NCBI GenBank assembly: GCA_029261995.1
Contig: JAJDAF010000058.1
Coordinates: 62,001-126,000, forward strand
DNA: 64,000 nt
Source of the DNA: Candidatus Zhuqueibacterota bacterium
GTDB taxonomy: Bacteria > Zhuqueibacterota > Zhuqueibacteria > Oceanimicrobiales > Oceanimicrobiaceae
Direction: 5' to 3'
Shown: positions 7,089 to 16,447 of the stretch, one piece after another
How the letters are laid out: every line of letters starts with the position of its first letter
How positions within the stretch are numbered: the stretch's first letter is position 1
The notes under the pieces: model-generated
Told to the model about the DNA's origin: nothing
Database searches by the model: none
The model's input: the letters and a program-made list of their open reading frames with translations, nothing else
Position numbers and translations under genes: made by a program

Positions 7089-9572
7089 ATGCGAGATAAA
7101 ACGAGTCTCTTTTCCCTAATTTCAATCATGGCGCTTGTCGTGGTTGTTGCCGGCCTTGTTGGCATTCATCTCCTTTACAATGCTGCGTTCCAGCAACAAC
7201 GCGAGCGGTTGATCGAAACCGCCATCAATCACGGGAGGTTGATTGAGGCGATGGCCCGTTTCGGTGAGCTTCATAGCGGCGGCTCTTATCCGGGAGGGGT
7301 GGAACAAGCCACGCTCAGCCAGATTCTCGATGCCTACGAAGCGACTGATGGCCATGGCAGAACCGGCGAATTGGTGTTGGCAAAAGCCGTGTCTGGCAAG
7401 GTCATCTTCCTGCTCAGTGGCGGCGAGTCAGAAGTAAATCCGCTGCCATTGTCGTTCGATTCTGATCTCGCCGAGCCCATTCGGCGGGCCCTTTCCGGCG
7501 AAGCCGGTACTCTGGTTGGCAAGGACTACCGGGGAGTCACGGTGCTGGCCGCCTACCAACCGGTGCACCAGTTGAACTGGGGCATCGTCGCCAAAGTCGA
7601 TTTGGCGGAAATCAGGAGCCCGTTCTTCAGGGCAGGGATGTTCGCGGCTGCTGTTGCTTTTGTCGCAATCCTGTTCGGGGCCGGGCAGTTTCTCCGAGTC
7701 ACTAATCCGCTGCTTCTCCGACTGATTCAGAGTGAGACGAAAACAAGGGCTGTCGTCGAAACCGCCGTGGATGGGATTATTACCGTCGATAGTCACGGCC
7801 TTGTGCAGTCATTCAACGCTGCCGCCGAACGTTTGTTTGGTCACACCGCTGACGAAGTCATCGGGCAGAACGTGAGGCTGCTGATGCCATTACCGCACAG
7901 AGATGCGCACAACGATTACATTCAACGCTATCTGGAGACTGGCATCAAGACCGTGATCGGTGTGAGACGCGAGGAAACCGGACTGCGTAAGGATGGCACT
8001 GTCTTTCCGATCAACCTGTCCGTTAGCGAATTTGTGCTCGGCAAACAGAGAATGTTCACCGGCATCGTGACCGATATCACGGAACGCAAAGAAGCGGAGA
8101 AAGCGCTGTTCGAGAGCCAACGTTCGCTGGCGACGCTGATGAGTAACCTCCCCGGAATGGTATACCGCTGCCACAACGACGAAGACTGGTCCATGGCCTT
8201 CGTCAGCGAAGGATGCGTCGATCTGACCGGCTACCAACCCGAGCAATTAACCTCCACGGATGACATCCCGTACAGCAAGATCATTCATCCCGACGACATC
8301 AACTGGGTACGTGAGGACGTCAGCAAAGCCATCACCGCTCATGAACCGTTCCGCGTGGTCTACCGCATCCGGACCGCACAGGACGAGCAGAAATGGGTCT
8401 GGGAACAGGGCCAGGGAGTTTTCTCTTCACGCGGTGTGCTGCTTGGGCTCGAGGGTTTCATCACCGATGTCACCGAACGCGTGCAGGCAGAAAATGCGGT
8501 GAAGGAAGGCGCCGCCCGCATTCGCGCCATCGTCGAGACCGCGATGGATGCGATTGTGACCATCAATGAGCGCGGCATCATGGAGTCGGTCAACGGTGCT
8601 TGCGAACGTATGTTTGGCTACTCGGCTGAAGAGGCGATCGGCAAGAACGTCTCGCTTCTTATGCAGCCTCACTACGGCGAGCATCACAACAGCTTTATTG
8701 ACAGCTATCTCGCAACCGGCGAGAAAAAAATCATCGGGATTGGGCGCGAGGCTATCGGTATGCGCAAAGGCGGCAAAACCTTCCCCATCCGGCTTTCAGT
8801 GAGCGAGTTTTTTGTAGAAGAAAAGCGCATGTTCACAGGACTGATTCAGGACACTACCGAAGAAAAGTCGCTGCAGCAGCGCATTCTGCAGAGCGAGCGG
8901 TTGGCAGTGGTCGGACGCATGGCTGCCAAAGTAGCACATGAAGTCAGGAACCCGCTTTCTTCCATCAGTCTGAACGCCGAGATGTTACAGGAGGAAATTT
9001 CAAACACACAGGTAGACAACCCGGAGGAGGCGCATGCTCTGTTAACATCAATGATCGACGAAATCGATCGGGTTACGTCTCTGACCGATGAGTACCTACA
9101 GTTTTCAAGGTTGCCTGACTCGAAGCCGGTCCCGGGCAACCTGAACGGGTTGATTCATGAAATCGTTGAGTGGCTTCGCCCTGAACTGGAGGAAAAACGA
9201 ATCTCGCTGCAGTGTAACGGTGTTCGTGAGCACCTGAGTGTCGCGTTTGACCATGCGCAAATTCGACGCGTGATCCTGAACCTGGTGCGCAATGCCATTG
9301 AAGCCATGCCAAAGGGCGGCACACTGCGCGTGGCGACCGAGAAGACCGAAAAAAAGGGTGTTATCGCCATTCAGGATACGGGTGCCGGCATTCCTGAAGA
9401 TCTGGTTGACGACATCTTCAGCCCATTCTTCACCACCAAGGATCTCGGTACTGGCCTTGGACTAGCACTGTCACAGCAGATTGTCCTCGAACACAGCGGA
9501 CAGATTTCATGCAAGAGCAAAGTCGGGGAAGGCACCCTGTTTACAATCGAACTTCCACTAGAAGAAAGATGA
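7089..9572 (+). CDS. Membrane sensor histidine kinase with three PAS domains
   Basis: Sensor half of a two-component system. From ATG 7089 the protein has 827 residues: membrane helix 1 (about 7-30), an extracytoplasmic sensor region (31-177), membrane helix 2 (178-201), PAS1 (about 222-340), a PAS_3-like PAS2 (346-465), PAS3 (478-592), the dimerisation helix with phospho-acceptor His617 in VAHEVRNPLSS, and an HATPase_c domain with N box NLVRNAIEAM and G boxes DTGAGIP and GTGLGLA. PAS1 and PAS3 resemble the FixL PAS but appear to lack the proximal heme-ligand His. An upstream TTG at 6927 is possible. The NtrC-family regulator starts 12 bp downstream, so the two form one operon and surely a cognate pair. 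Ligand unknown. Confidence 0.93.
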   Translation: MRDKTSLFSLISIMALVVVVAGLVGIHLLYNAAFQQQRERLIETAINHGRLIEAMARFGELHSGGSYPGGVEQATLSQILDAYEATDGHGRTGELVLAKAVSGKVIFLLSGGESEVNPLPLSFDSDLAEPIRRALSGEAGTLVGKDYRGVTVLAAYQPVHQLNWGIVAKVDLAEIRSPFFRAGMFAAAVAFVAILFGAGQFLRVTNPLLLRLIQSETKTRAVVETAVDGIITVDSHGLVQSFNAAAERLFGHTADEVIGQNVRLLMPLPHRDAHNDYIQRYLETGIKTVIGVRREETGLRKDGTVFPINLSVSEFVLGKQRMFTGIVTDITERKEAEKALFESQRSLATLMSNLPGMVYRCHNDEDWSMAFVSEGCVDLTGYQPEQLTSTDDIPYSKIIHPDDINWVREDVSKAITAHEPFRVVYRIRTAQDEQKWVWEQGQGVFSSRGVLLGLEGFITDVTERVQAENAVKEGAARIRAIVETAMDAIVTINERGIMESVNGACERMFGYSAEEAIGKNVSLLMQPHYGEHHNSFIDSYLATGEKKIIGIGREAIGMRKGGKTFPIRLSVSEFFVEEKRMFTGLIQDTTEEKSLQQRILQSERLAVVGRMAAKVAHEVRNPLSSISLNAEMLQEEISNTQVDNPEEAHALLTSMIDEIDRVTSLTDEYLQFSRLPDSKPVPGNLNGLIHEIVEWLRPELEEKRISLQCNGVREHLSVAFDHAQIRRVILNLVRNAIEAMPKGGTLRVATEKTEKKGVIAIQDTGAGIPEDLVDDIFSPFFTTKDLGTGLGLALSQQIVLEHSGQISCKSKVGEGTLFTIELPLEER

Positions 9573-9584
9573 TGAGGTTTTGCT

Positions 9585-10943
9585 ATGAACGCAAAGACCA
9601 TTCTTATTGTAGATGATGAAGCCAGTGTCAGACTATCTCTGGAAAAAGCACTAAGCAAGGTTGGTTTTCTGACAAAGAGTGCAGTCTCAGGAAATGAAGC
9701 GCTGCATATTCTTGAACACAAGTCAGTCGATCTTGTGTTAAGCGATCTGAAAATGCCGGACGGCGATGGCCTCGAACTTCTGCGCGAGGTGAAGAAATCC
9801 AGCCCCAAAACTGAAGTGATTCTGCTTACGGGGTATGGCACCATTGAAAAAGCCGTCGAGGCGATGAAAGAGGGCGCGTACGATTTTATTACCAAGCCCT
9901 TCAAAAAGGCACTCATTTTGAGCACAGTAGAGCGCGCGATCGACCATCAGAATCTGGCCTCTGAAAATCGCTATCTCAAGGCGCAATTGGGCAAGGGCAA
10001 GGCCTACGACACCATCATCGGGCGCAGTCAGGCACTCAATGACGTTATGTCGATGGTGGAACGAGTTGCGCCGCTAACCAGCACCGTACTCATCACAGGC
10101 GAAAGCGGAACAGGTAAGGAGCTTATAGCCCGCGCGCTGCACCGCAAGAGCCATCGTGTGGACCATCGGTTTGTACCGATAAATTGTGCCGCCATACCGG
10201 AGAACCTAGTCGAGAGTGAGTTGTTTGGGCACGTCAAAGGCTCCTTCACCGGCGCGATGCGCGATAAGAGCGGGCTGTTCAAGGTTGCCGACGGTGGCAC
10301 CATCTTTCTCGATGAAATCGTCAGCGTGCCGCTCAATCTTCAGGTGAAGCTATTGCGGGCCATCGAGCAAAAAGAGATTCTTGCCGTGGGCAGCACCGGG
10401 CCGGAGATCGTCGATGTCCGCATCATCGCGGCAACCAACAAAAACCTCGGCAATGAAGTCGATGCCGGCAATTTCCGTGAGGATTTGTACTACCGGCTCA
10501 ACGTTGTGGGTATCATGATTCCGCCCCTCAAAGAGCGGGTTGAGGATATCCCGGACTTGATAACTCACTACATCAATGTCTACAACGTGCAGCTCAACAA
10601 GCAGGTGATGGGCGTCGATGACAACGTTCTTGCCTTTCTGATGAACTATGAATGGAAGGGCAATGTGCGTGAGCTTGAGAATTCTGTGGAACGCGCCATG
10701 ATTCTTTGCGATGCCGACAGGTTATCCATTTCGCACTTTCCGCACATCTCGTCAGCAAAGAATAGTGACAAGATCTGGCAGGGAGACCTGAAAGCTTCGG
10801 TTCGCCAGTTCGAGCACGACACCATAATCCGAACCCTGGAAATGTCTGAGCACGATAAGCCGAAGGCCGCCAAGATTTTGGGCTTGAGTCTGTCTTCTCT
10901 GTATCGGAAAATGACTGAACTCGGGATTGACCTGAAGACTTGA
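9585..10943 (+). CDS. NtrC-family sigma-54-dependent response regulator
   Basis: Activates RpoN promoters when phosphorylated by the upstream kinase. The 452 residues comprise a receiver domain (1-120, acceptor Asp54 in VLSDLKMP, acidic pair DDE, Lys in TKPF), an AAA+ domain (about 145-380) with Walker A GESGTGKE, Walker B GTIFLDEI, the sigma-54 contact loop written GSFTGA instead of GAFTGA, and an R-finger region FREDLYYRLNV, then a Fis-type helix-turn-helix (about 410-450) with PKAAKILGLSLSSLYRKM. The Ala-to-Ser change in the loop is known in some active members. Sigma-54-type promoters within this window (5934, 17122, 21133) are obvious candidate targets, though this is inference. Confidence 0.95.
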   Translation: MNAKTILIVDDEASVRLSLEKALSKVGFLTKSAVSGNEALHILEHKSVDLVLSDLKMPDGDGLELLREVKKSSPKTEVILLTGYGTIEKAVEAMKEGAYDFITKPFKKALILSTVERAIDHQNLASENRYLKAQLGKGKAYDTIIGRSQALNDVMSMVERVAPLTSTVLITGESGTGKELIARALHRKSHRVDHRFVPINCAAIPENLVESELFGHVKGSFTGAMRDKSGLFKVADGGTIFLDEIVSVPLNLQVKLLRAIEQKEILAVGSTGPEIVDVRIIAATNKNLGNEVDAGNFREDLYYRLNVVGIMIPPLKERVEDIPDLITHYINVYNVQLNKQVMGVDDNVLAFLMNYEWKGNVRELENSVERAMILCDADRLSISHFPHISSAKNSDKIWQGDLKASVRQFEHDTIIRTLEMSEHDKPKAAKILGLSLSSLYRKMTELGIDLKT

Positions 10944-11476
10944 GCACGAGGGTTCAGCCATCTGGCTTTGTAAGCACGTCGTTCCACAAGCCAGTGCAGG
11001 ACTCCCGGTTTTCCGGGAATGGTTGAACATCGCAATCTTACAGCGTCAGTTGCGGAGGGCCGGACAGAGGCCTTGACGTCATTGGCCGCAGAAAAATTCT
11101 GTTTCCTGCGCATTTTGAGCCCACCGTGAATCTATCGTTTCCTGGCTGTTTTCAGGCTAAGGCTCGGCGGGGTTATGCCGGCCAGGTTCTCGTTTGGCTC
11201 ATCCTTGCCGGTCAAGCTAGTCGCCCACCCGCACGGACTGCACCCTCCAAATAAGATCAGACTCGATTCCCATAAAAGAGAATCTCAATTTCTGCTTTTT
11301 CCAAATATGCGAAAACTTCAGCACCGCCGGGCCGAGTTTTTGGCATATCTAAAATATTAATAACTTACACCTTAGCTAGCCATGATGTCTGCGATTGCAG
11401 CTGTATTCAAGATGGCATGGTTTTTTCTGATCCTATCGCAATGAGTAACCAACATCAGGAGCACCTGGAGAACACC
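10944..11476 (+). other. Gap between NtrC regulator and REC gene; no gene seen
   Basis: About 530 bp without a convincing coding sequence. It contains a perfect 6-bp hairpin TCCCGG-TTTT-CCGGGA at 11003-11018 that has no T-run, so it is a weak candidate terminator at best, and an AT-rich stretch (11330-11400) likely to hold the promoter of the following operon; I could not identify a clear -35/-10 pair. Confidence 0.4.
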
Positions 11477-11854
11477 GTGTCAACCTCTGAATCAAGAACA
11501 GTATTGATCGTCGACGATGATTCTGAATTCAGACTTTCGTTGGGCAAGATAATGCAGCGCGCAGGTTACGATGTGAGTATCGCGAACGATGGGGCGCAGG
11601 CGATTGAAATGGTAGGGGAGCATGATTACGCTCTAATTCTCACCGACGTCCACATGCCGGGGATGTCAGGGTTGGCTCTGCTGAAGAAAATCAAGGCAGC
11701 TTCACCAGGTTCGCAGGTAATCATTATCACCGTCAGTGGCGAAGACCACACCTACAAGGAGGCCATGATGTCAGGTGCGTTCGCGTTTCTGAACAAGCCC
11801 GTGAAGATGAAGAAGGTGTTGACCTACGCCAGAATGGCACTTCAGGGCAACTAG
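11477..11854 (+). CDS. Single-domain response regulator (CheY-like receiver)
   Basis: A lone receiver domain of about 125 residues with the acidic pocket VDDD, phospho-acceptor Asp57 in LILTDVHMP, Thr in IITVSG and the conserved Lys in LNKPVK. No output domain follows. GTG 11477 is chosen because GGAG lies six bases upstream; ATG codons at 11417 and 11441 are in frame but lack ribosome binding sites. It precedes the 2-oxoacid oxidoreductase genes by 64 bp in the same direction and may be cotranscribed. Its kinase is unknown; the PAS kinase upstream is the nearest candidate. Confidence 0.88.
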   Translation: MSTSESRTVLIVDDDSEFRLSLGKIMQRAGYDVSIANDGAQAIEMVGEHDYALILTDVHMPGMSGLALLKKIKAASPGSQVIIITVSGEDHTYKEAMMSGAFAFLNKPVKMKKVLTYARMALQGN

Positions 11855-11917
11855 GGAGAACGGCTCGCGCGGGATTTCGTTCCGCAGAACCTCGTCTAAA
11901 AACATAGGAGTACCGGT

Positions 11918-12247
11918 ATGGCAAATCAAAGCGCCGACCCCAAAAGGGTGGAGCCGAAGAACAACGATACTTCAGCAATGACAATTTCTTACCAAGACAA
12001 AACCGCCGGGCGCGTTGAAGTCGAGGCCGATTTGTGCAAAGGCTGCTATCTATGCATCGAGGCCTGTCCGCCTGGGGTGCTGGTTGTTTCCAAAAGCATG
12101 AACAAGATGGGCTACAGCCCGGTTGAGTATTCAGGTGACCAATGCACGGGGTGCGGCATTTGTTTCTACGTTTGCCCTGAGCCTGACTCCATCCGAGTCT
12201 ACAAGCGGAAAAGAGTAAGCGGAACGGAATCTAAAAGTGAAGCCTAA
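11918..12247 (+). CDS. korD: 2-oxoacid:ferredoxin oxidoreductase delta subunit (2[4Fe-4S] ferredoxin)
   Basis: Carries two [4Fe-4S] clusters that receive electrons from the oxoacid oxidoreductase. In 109 residues it has [12 protein letters not shown] and [14 protein letters not shown], each with the C-x2-C-x2-C-x3-C-P pattern. The first 30 residues are an unrelated polar extension. The start ATG follows AGGAG by eight bases. It is the first gene of the korD-korA-korBC set, as in many bacterial 2-oxoglutarate and 2-oxoisovalerate synthases. Substrate specificity cannot be read from the sequence. Confidence 0.92.
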   Translation: MANQSADPKRVEPKNNDTSAMTISYQDKTAGRVEVEADLCKGCYLCIEACPPGVLVVSKSMNKMGYSPVEYSGDQCTGCGICFYVCPEPDSIRVYKRKRVSGTESKSEA

Positions 12248-12321
12248 GACGCGAACTTCCAATCGGTGCGGGTGCTGGCTACGGCCCGTTCGTACACAAC
12301 GTAAACAGTGGAGCATATGAT

Positions 12322-13380
12322 ATGCCTCGAACATTTGTTAAGGGAAATGAGGCCGTTATCAAAGGCGCTATTTTGGCAGGTTGCCGTGCCTTTTACGGTT
12401 ATCCCATCACACCTGCAAGTGAAATTGCAGAATCTGCGGCTGCTTTGTTTCCTCAGGTTGGCGGCACTTTCTTACAAGCCGAAAGCGAAGTCGCGGCAAT
12501 AAACATGGTTTACGGCGCAGTGTCAACCGGCCAGCGCGCCATGACCGCCTCGTCAAGCCCTGGCATCAGCCTGAAGCAAGAAGGCATCTCCTACGCGGCC
12601 GGCTCGGAGCTACCGGTCGTCCTGGTGGATGTCATGCGCGGTGGCCCGGGCCTGGGCAATATCGCCCCTGAGCAATCCGACTACAATCAGGTAGTGAAAG
12701 GCGGCGGTCACGGCAATTTCAAACTGATCGTGCTGGCGCCGAACTGCGCCCAGGAAATGTGCGACCTGACCATGCTCGCTTTTGAGCTGGCGGACAAATA
12801 CCGTAACCCCGCGGTGGTTTTGACCGATGGCTTCACTGGCCAGATGATGGAACCCATCGAGCTTCCTGAGTCCGTTACCCAACTGCCAACGAAAGATTGG
12901 GCAGTTGCCGCCACACCGGAAACAGACAAAAATCTCATCACCTCTATTTACATGGAGCCGAGTGACCTTGAGGAGCACAACCAGAGGCTGCAGAAGAAAT
13001 ATGCAGCGATTACGGAGGCGGAGGTACGCTACGATGAGTCGCAAACGGAAGATGCGGAGTTGATTCTGATTGGCTACGGCATTGTATCGCGCATTCTGCA
13101 AAGCGTGGTTGACAAGGCGCGGGCCGCAGGCAAGCATGTCGGGCTACTGCGTCCCCAAACGCTTTGGCCGTTTCCGGGTGCGCGCATTAAAGAGTTGGCC
13201 AAGACTACCAAGGGCTTCCTCGTGGTTGAATTGAGCAACGGTCAAATGGTTGATGACGTACGGCTTGCCCTCAATGGCGAACGTCCTGTGCATTTCTACA
13301 ACCGCATGGGTGGCGTCGTGCCTGATACCGAAGAAATTTTTGAGCAGGTGGAGAAAGTCCTTGCGCAGTTGCGAGGCTAG
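12322..13380 (+). CDS. korA: 2-oxoacid:ferredoxin oxidoreductase alpha subunit
   Basis: Alpha subunit of the thiamine-pyrophosphate enzyme that oxidatively decarboxylates 2-oxoacids to acyl-CoA with reduction of ferredoxin. The 352 residues begin with the typical [14 protein letters not shown] and contain the [14 protein letters not shown] motif and the [11 protein letters not shown] segment of the pyrimidine-binding domain, ending with a transketolase C-terminal-like domain ([14 protein letters not shown]). The length matches the short KorA type that lacks a gamma domain, which agrees with gamma being fused to beta in the next gene. KOR, VOR or a related specificity is possible; KOR is the usual annotation for this architecture. 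Confidence 0.93.
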   Translation: MPRTFVKGNEAVIKGAILAGCRAFYGYPITPASEIAESAAALFPQVGGTFLQAESEVAAINMVYGAVSTGQRAMTASSSPGISLKQEGISYAAGSELPVVLVDVMRGGPGLGNIAPEQSDYNQVVKGGGHGNFKLIVLAPNCAQEMCDLTMLAFELADKYRNPAVVLTDGFTGQMMEPIELPESVTQLPTKDWAVAATPETDKNLITSIYMEPSDLEEHNQRLQKKYAAITEAEVRYDESQTEDAELILIGYGIVSRILQSVVDKARAAGKHVGLLRPQTLWPFPGARIKELAKTTKGFLVVELSNGQMVDDVRLALNGERPVHFYNRMGGVVPDTEEIFEQVEKVLAQLRG

Positions 13381-13456
13381 CCAGTGAGTCGGACGATACA
13401 GAATCTGGCTATAGTCCGGCTGCTTGTTTTTTAATAGAACTACCGTGGAGACCAAA

Positions 13457-14929
13457 ATGGCAAAAGATATTCTGCAGAAACCGGATTCTCTTTACGACGA
13501 GTTTACCCGGAAGCCTGGTTCCGATCCTCTGACGACGCACTATTGCCCCGGTTGTGGACATGGGGTGGTTCACAAATTGATCGCAGAGGCAATGGATGAT
13601 ATGGGCATTCGGGAGCGCACGGTTTTCGTCAGCCCGGTAGGCTGCTCCGTGTTTGGTTATTACTATTTCAATTGTGGCAACGTACAATCGCCGCATGGGC
13701 GGGCGCCCGCAGTGGCAACCGGCATCAAACGCGCGTTACCGCATTCTATTGTGCTCAGCTATCAGGGCGACGGCGACTTGGCGGCAATTGGCGGCAACAA
13801 CATCCTGCAGGCTGCAAATCGTGGCGAAAATATCACAGTCATCTTCGTCAATAACGCAATCTACGGGATGACCGGCGCCCAAATGGCGCCAACCACGCTG
13901 ATTGGCCAGAAAACGACTACAACGCCGACGGGACGCTCCGCGGAAAATGAGGGCTATCCCATCCGGGTATGTGAGTTGCTGGCCACTCTGGAAGCCCCGG
14001 TGTACATTGAAAGAGTCGCGATTTCAGATTCCAAACATGTCATGAAAGCCCGCAAGGCGATTCGGCGTGGGATTCAGAATCAAATCGACGGCAAAGGCTT
14101 CTCATTTATTGAAGTCCTGGCGGCTTGCCCTACCGGTTGGAAGATGGACCCGGTTGACGCAGTGCACTGGGTCAATGATGTCCTGATGGAGCACTTCCCG
14201 CTTGGCAAAGTCAAAGACAAGAATGGCGATGCCCCAACCAGGGACCTCGTTGCCGCAGCCGCCAAAGCACAAGTCAATGGCCAGAAAGTGCGTGAGATAG
14301 TGGGTGATAGCAATGGCTTTTCAGAGCATCTGAGTCCGCCGAAAACCCCGACGAACTATCAGAGCCCACGCGTAAAGATTGCCGGCTTTGGCGGACAGGG
14401 TGTTCTTCTGCTCGGCCAACTGCTGGCCCAGAGCGCGATGGTTTCTGATCTTTTTTCAACATGGCTGCCGTCATATGGGCCTGAAATGCGGGGTGGTACT
14501 GCGAACTGTCATGTGATCGTATCGGACAAGCGCATCGGCTCTCCACTTGTGAGTGAAACCGACGTCCTGATTGCTCTGAATCTGCCCTCTCTCGAGAAAT
14601 TCGAGCGGGATGTGCGGCCCGGTGGCGTCATTCTTGTCAACAGTTCTCTCATAGAGCGAGATGTTCAACGCCAGGATGTAGAGGTTGTACGAGTGCCGGT
14701 AACCGAGTTGGCCAATGAACTTGGACAGCCGAAAGTGGCCAATGTTATCATGCTCGGCGCCTACATTGGATACACGAAATTGCTTTCAGAGCAAAGCGTT
14801 TTAGCGGCCGTCGGCAAGGTTGTAAAACGCAAGGAATTCATGGAGATAAACCGCAAGGCGTTGACGTGCGGCATGGATTATGTGCGTGACCAGGTTGATG
14901 TCGGTCGTGAAGCGGAGTTGGCTTCTTAG
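13457..14929 (+). CDS. korB: 2-oxoacid:ferredoxin oxidoreductase beta-gamma fusion
   Basis: One 490-residue chain joins two subunits usually encoded separately. Residues 1 to about 290 are the TPP-binding beta subunit: YCPGCGHG with cluster/TPP-region Cys, the Mg-TPP motif GDGDLAAIGGNN followed by VNNAIYGMTGAQ. Residues about 303-490 are the gamma subunit, starting KIAGFGGQGVLLLG and including SYGPEMRGGTANC. ATG 13457 has GTGGAG upstream; an in-frame alternative at 13424 lacks one. It follows korA by 76 bp, so alpha, beta-gamma and delta form one complex. I see no frameshift at the junction, so the fusion is real in this sequence. Confidence 0.92.
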   Translation: MAKDILQKPDSLYDEFTRKPGSDPLTTHYCPGCGHGVVHKLIAEAMDDMGIRERTVFVSPVGCSVFGYYYFNCGNVQSPHGRAPAVATGIKRALPHSIVLSYQGDGDLAAIGGNNILQAANRGENITVIFVNNAIYGMTGAQMAPTTLIGQKTTTTPTGRSAENEGYPIRVCELLATLEAPVYIERVAISDSKHVMKARKAIRRGIQNQIDGKGFSFIEVLAACPTGWKMDPVDAVHWVNDVLMEHFPLGKVKDKNGDAPTRDLVAAAAKAQVNGQKVREIVGDSNGFSEHLSPPKTPTNYQSPRVKIAGFGGQGVLLLGQLLAQSAMVSDLFSTWLPSYGPEMRGGTANCHVIVSDKRIGSPLVSETDVLIALNLPSLEKFERDVRPGGVILVNSSLIERDVQRQDVEVVRVPVTELANELGQPKVANVIMLGAYIGYTKLLSEQSVLAAVGKVVKRKEFMEINRKALTCGMDYVRDQVDVGREAELAS

Positions 14930-15039
14930 GGCCCTTCGTTACTCAATTAAGGTAGAACACCGGGCCGGTCTTGACTCATGACCAGCACCCCACGTTCCTG
15001 AGCCTGATGTTTTATGAAAACGGATATGTTGGAGAGCGA

Positions 15040-15801
15040 TTGAATTTACTGAGTCTACAACCGGACATCATCTACGGCCCGGTGAAATCACGACGGCTTG
15101 GCCGGTCGTTGGGGTTGAACCTATTGCCGACGGCATTCAAGCTTTGCTCGATGAATTGCTGTTATTGCCAATACGGCTGGACCACGGAGTTGACGGCGAA
15201 GGTCGGTGAACACAAGGGCCTACCTTCTGCCGATGATGTCCGGGCGGCGCTTGAGTCGGTACTCAGCAAAGGCCAGGAGTTTGAATATTTGACCTTCTCC
15301 GGCAACGGCGAGGCAACGCTGCATCCGGAGTTTGCCAAAATTGTCGATCTCATTCTGGAATTGCGGAGTTCATTCGGCGCGAGTTTTAAGTTAGCCTTGC
15401 TCTCAAATGCCACAACTGTGAACCGGGTCGATCTGGCGGACGCGTTTCGTAAGATCGATCTACCCTTGATGAAGCTCGACGCCGGCAACACCAGCATGTT
15501 CAAAAAAGTAAACCATGGCGTGCCACCGGTTACGTTTGACGACATCGTGACGGGTATCAAAGCCATGAACAAAGTTGTGATTCAAACCATGTTTGTCAAG
15601 GGCAGTGTCGATAACAGCACCGACCAGGAAGTCGATAGCTGGATTGCACGGCTCAAGGAAATCAAGCCGCGCTGGGTGCAAATATACAGCCTGGACCGCG
15701 GAAGCGCCGACGACCGTTTGCAGGTGGTTGGCCAGCCAAGACTTCAGCAAATCGCACTTAAGGTTCAAAAAGGAACCGGAATAAAAGTGGACGTCTATTG
15801 A
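15040..15801 (+). CDS. Radical SAM protein
   Basis: Cleaves S-adenosylmethionine to make a radical; the substrate is unknown. The cluster motif CSMNCCYC (C-x3-C-x2-C) lies near residue 40, followed by QYGW, the SAM-binding FSGNGEATLHPEF and the strand-4 region LLSNATT. The opening GPVKSRRLGRSLGLNL is typical of a family of short, stand-alone radical SAM proteins of unknown function. TTG 15040 has GGAG five bases upstream and is my choice; ATG 15007 and TTG 14971 are in-frame alternatives. It lies 110 bp after korBC and 25 bp before the TPR gene, probably in the same transcript. Confidence 0.85.
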   Translation: MNLLSLQPDIIYGPVKSRRLGRSLGLNLLPTAFKLCSMNCCYCQYGWTTELTAKVGEHKGLPSADDVRAALESVLSKGQEFEYLTFSGNGEATLHPEFAKIVDLILELRSSFGASFKLALLSNATTVNRVDLADAFRKIDLPLMKLDAGNTSMFKKVNHGVPPVTFDDIVTGIKAMNKVVIQTMFVKGSVDNSTDQEVDSWIARLKEIKPRWVQIYSLDRGSADDRLQVVGQPRLQQIALKVQKGTGIKVDVY

Positions 15802-15825
15802 CAAGAAGCCAAAAGGAATAGAATC

Positions 15826-16395
15826 ATGGAAACTCTCAACGCACAAGACGTTTTGCTGCAAGTCATGGACCACCAGCGCCGAGGCGACAACTGGGAAGCG
15901 ATGAAACACTTGAAGGAGTTGGCGCAGTCGTTTCCCGAAAACGCCTACTATCAGAAGATGTTGGCCAACACCTATTTCCACATGGGTTTGCTCGATTGGG
16001 CCATCGACTACTACGTCAAGGCGATAGAAGTCGACAATGATTATCTCGATGCCCGCTACGACCTGGGCGTGGCTTACTACCACCGCGGCTGTGTGAATCA
16101 GGCTATCGCTGAATACCAGATGGTGCTCGAACTGGACTCGAACTACCACGCGGCCCATTATCGCATCGGAATCTGCTATCATCATGCCAATGAGTTCGAG
16201 AAGGCAATACATCACCTGGTAGAGTCAACGGTGATCACTCCGGAGTACGTGATGGCGCACTATCATCTTGGTGTGATTTATTACAAGCAGGGCATATACG
16301 AAAAGGCCGAGGCCGAGTTCAATCGCGTCCTTGAAGAGAATCCCGAGGACAACGCAAGCCGGAAGTATCTGGATCTTTTGGCAAGCGATGCATAG
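15826..16395 (+). CDS. Tetratricopeptide-repeat protein
   Basis: A 189-residue protein made almost wholly of TPR units: at least four 34-residue repeats are visible (for example AYYQKMLANTYFHMGLLDWA, DARYDLGVAYYHRG, AHYRIGICYHHANEFEKA, AHYHLGVIYYKQGIYEKA). No signal peptide or membrane segment, so it is cytoplasmic and probably a protein-protein adaptor. The ribosome binding site AAAAGGAAT precedes the ATG. It sits between a radical SAM gene and a DUF151 gene; no partner can be named. Confidence 0.88.
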   Translation: METLNAQDVLLQVMDHQRRGDNWEAMKHLKELAQSFPENAYYQKMLANTYFHMGLLDWAIDYYVKAIEVDNDYLDARYDLGVAYYHRGCVNQAIAEYQMVLELDSNYHAAHYRIGICYHHANEFEKAIHHLVESTVITPEYVMAHYHLGVIYYKQGIYEKAEAEFNRVLEENPEDNASRKYLDLLASDA

Positions 16396-16447
16396 GTTCT
16401 CGGTCTTATAAGAGGGCTGCGGTGTGGATTTCCAGCAGGAGCAACAA

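Noticed and set aside
9371-9925. 184-codon minus-strand frame over the kinase/regulator junction
   Set aside because: Serine-rich antisense translation with no domain; overlapped by two certain genes.
11003-11018. Hairpin TCCCGG-TTTT-CCGGGA as terminator of the NtrC gene
   Set aside because: No T-run follows, so I list it only as a hairpin within the gap and not as a terminator.
15460-16215. 251-codon minus-strand frame across the radical SAM and TPR genes
   Set aside because: It spans two clear plus-strand genes and has no recognisable domain; codon bias shadow.
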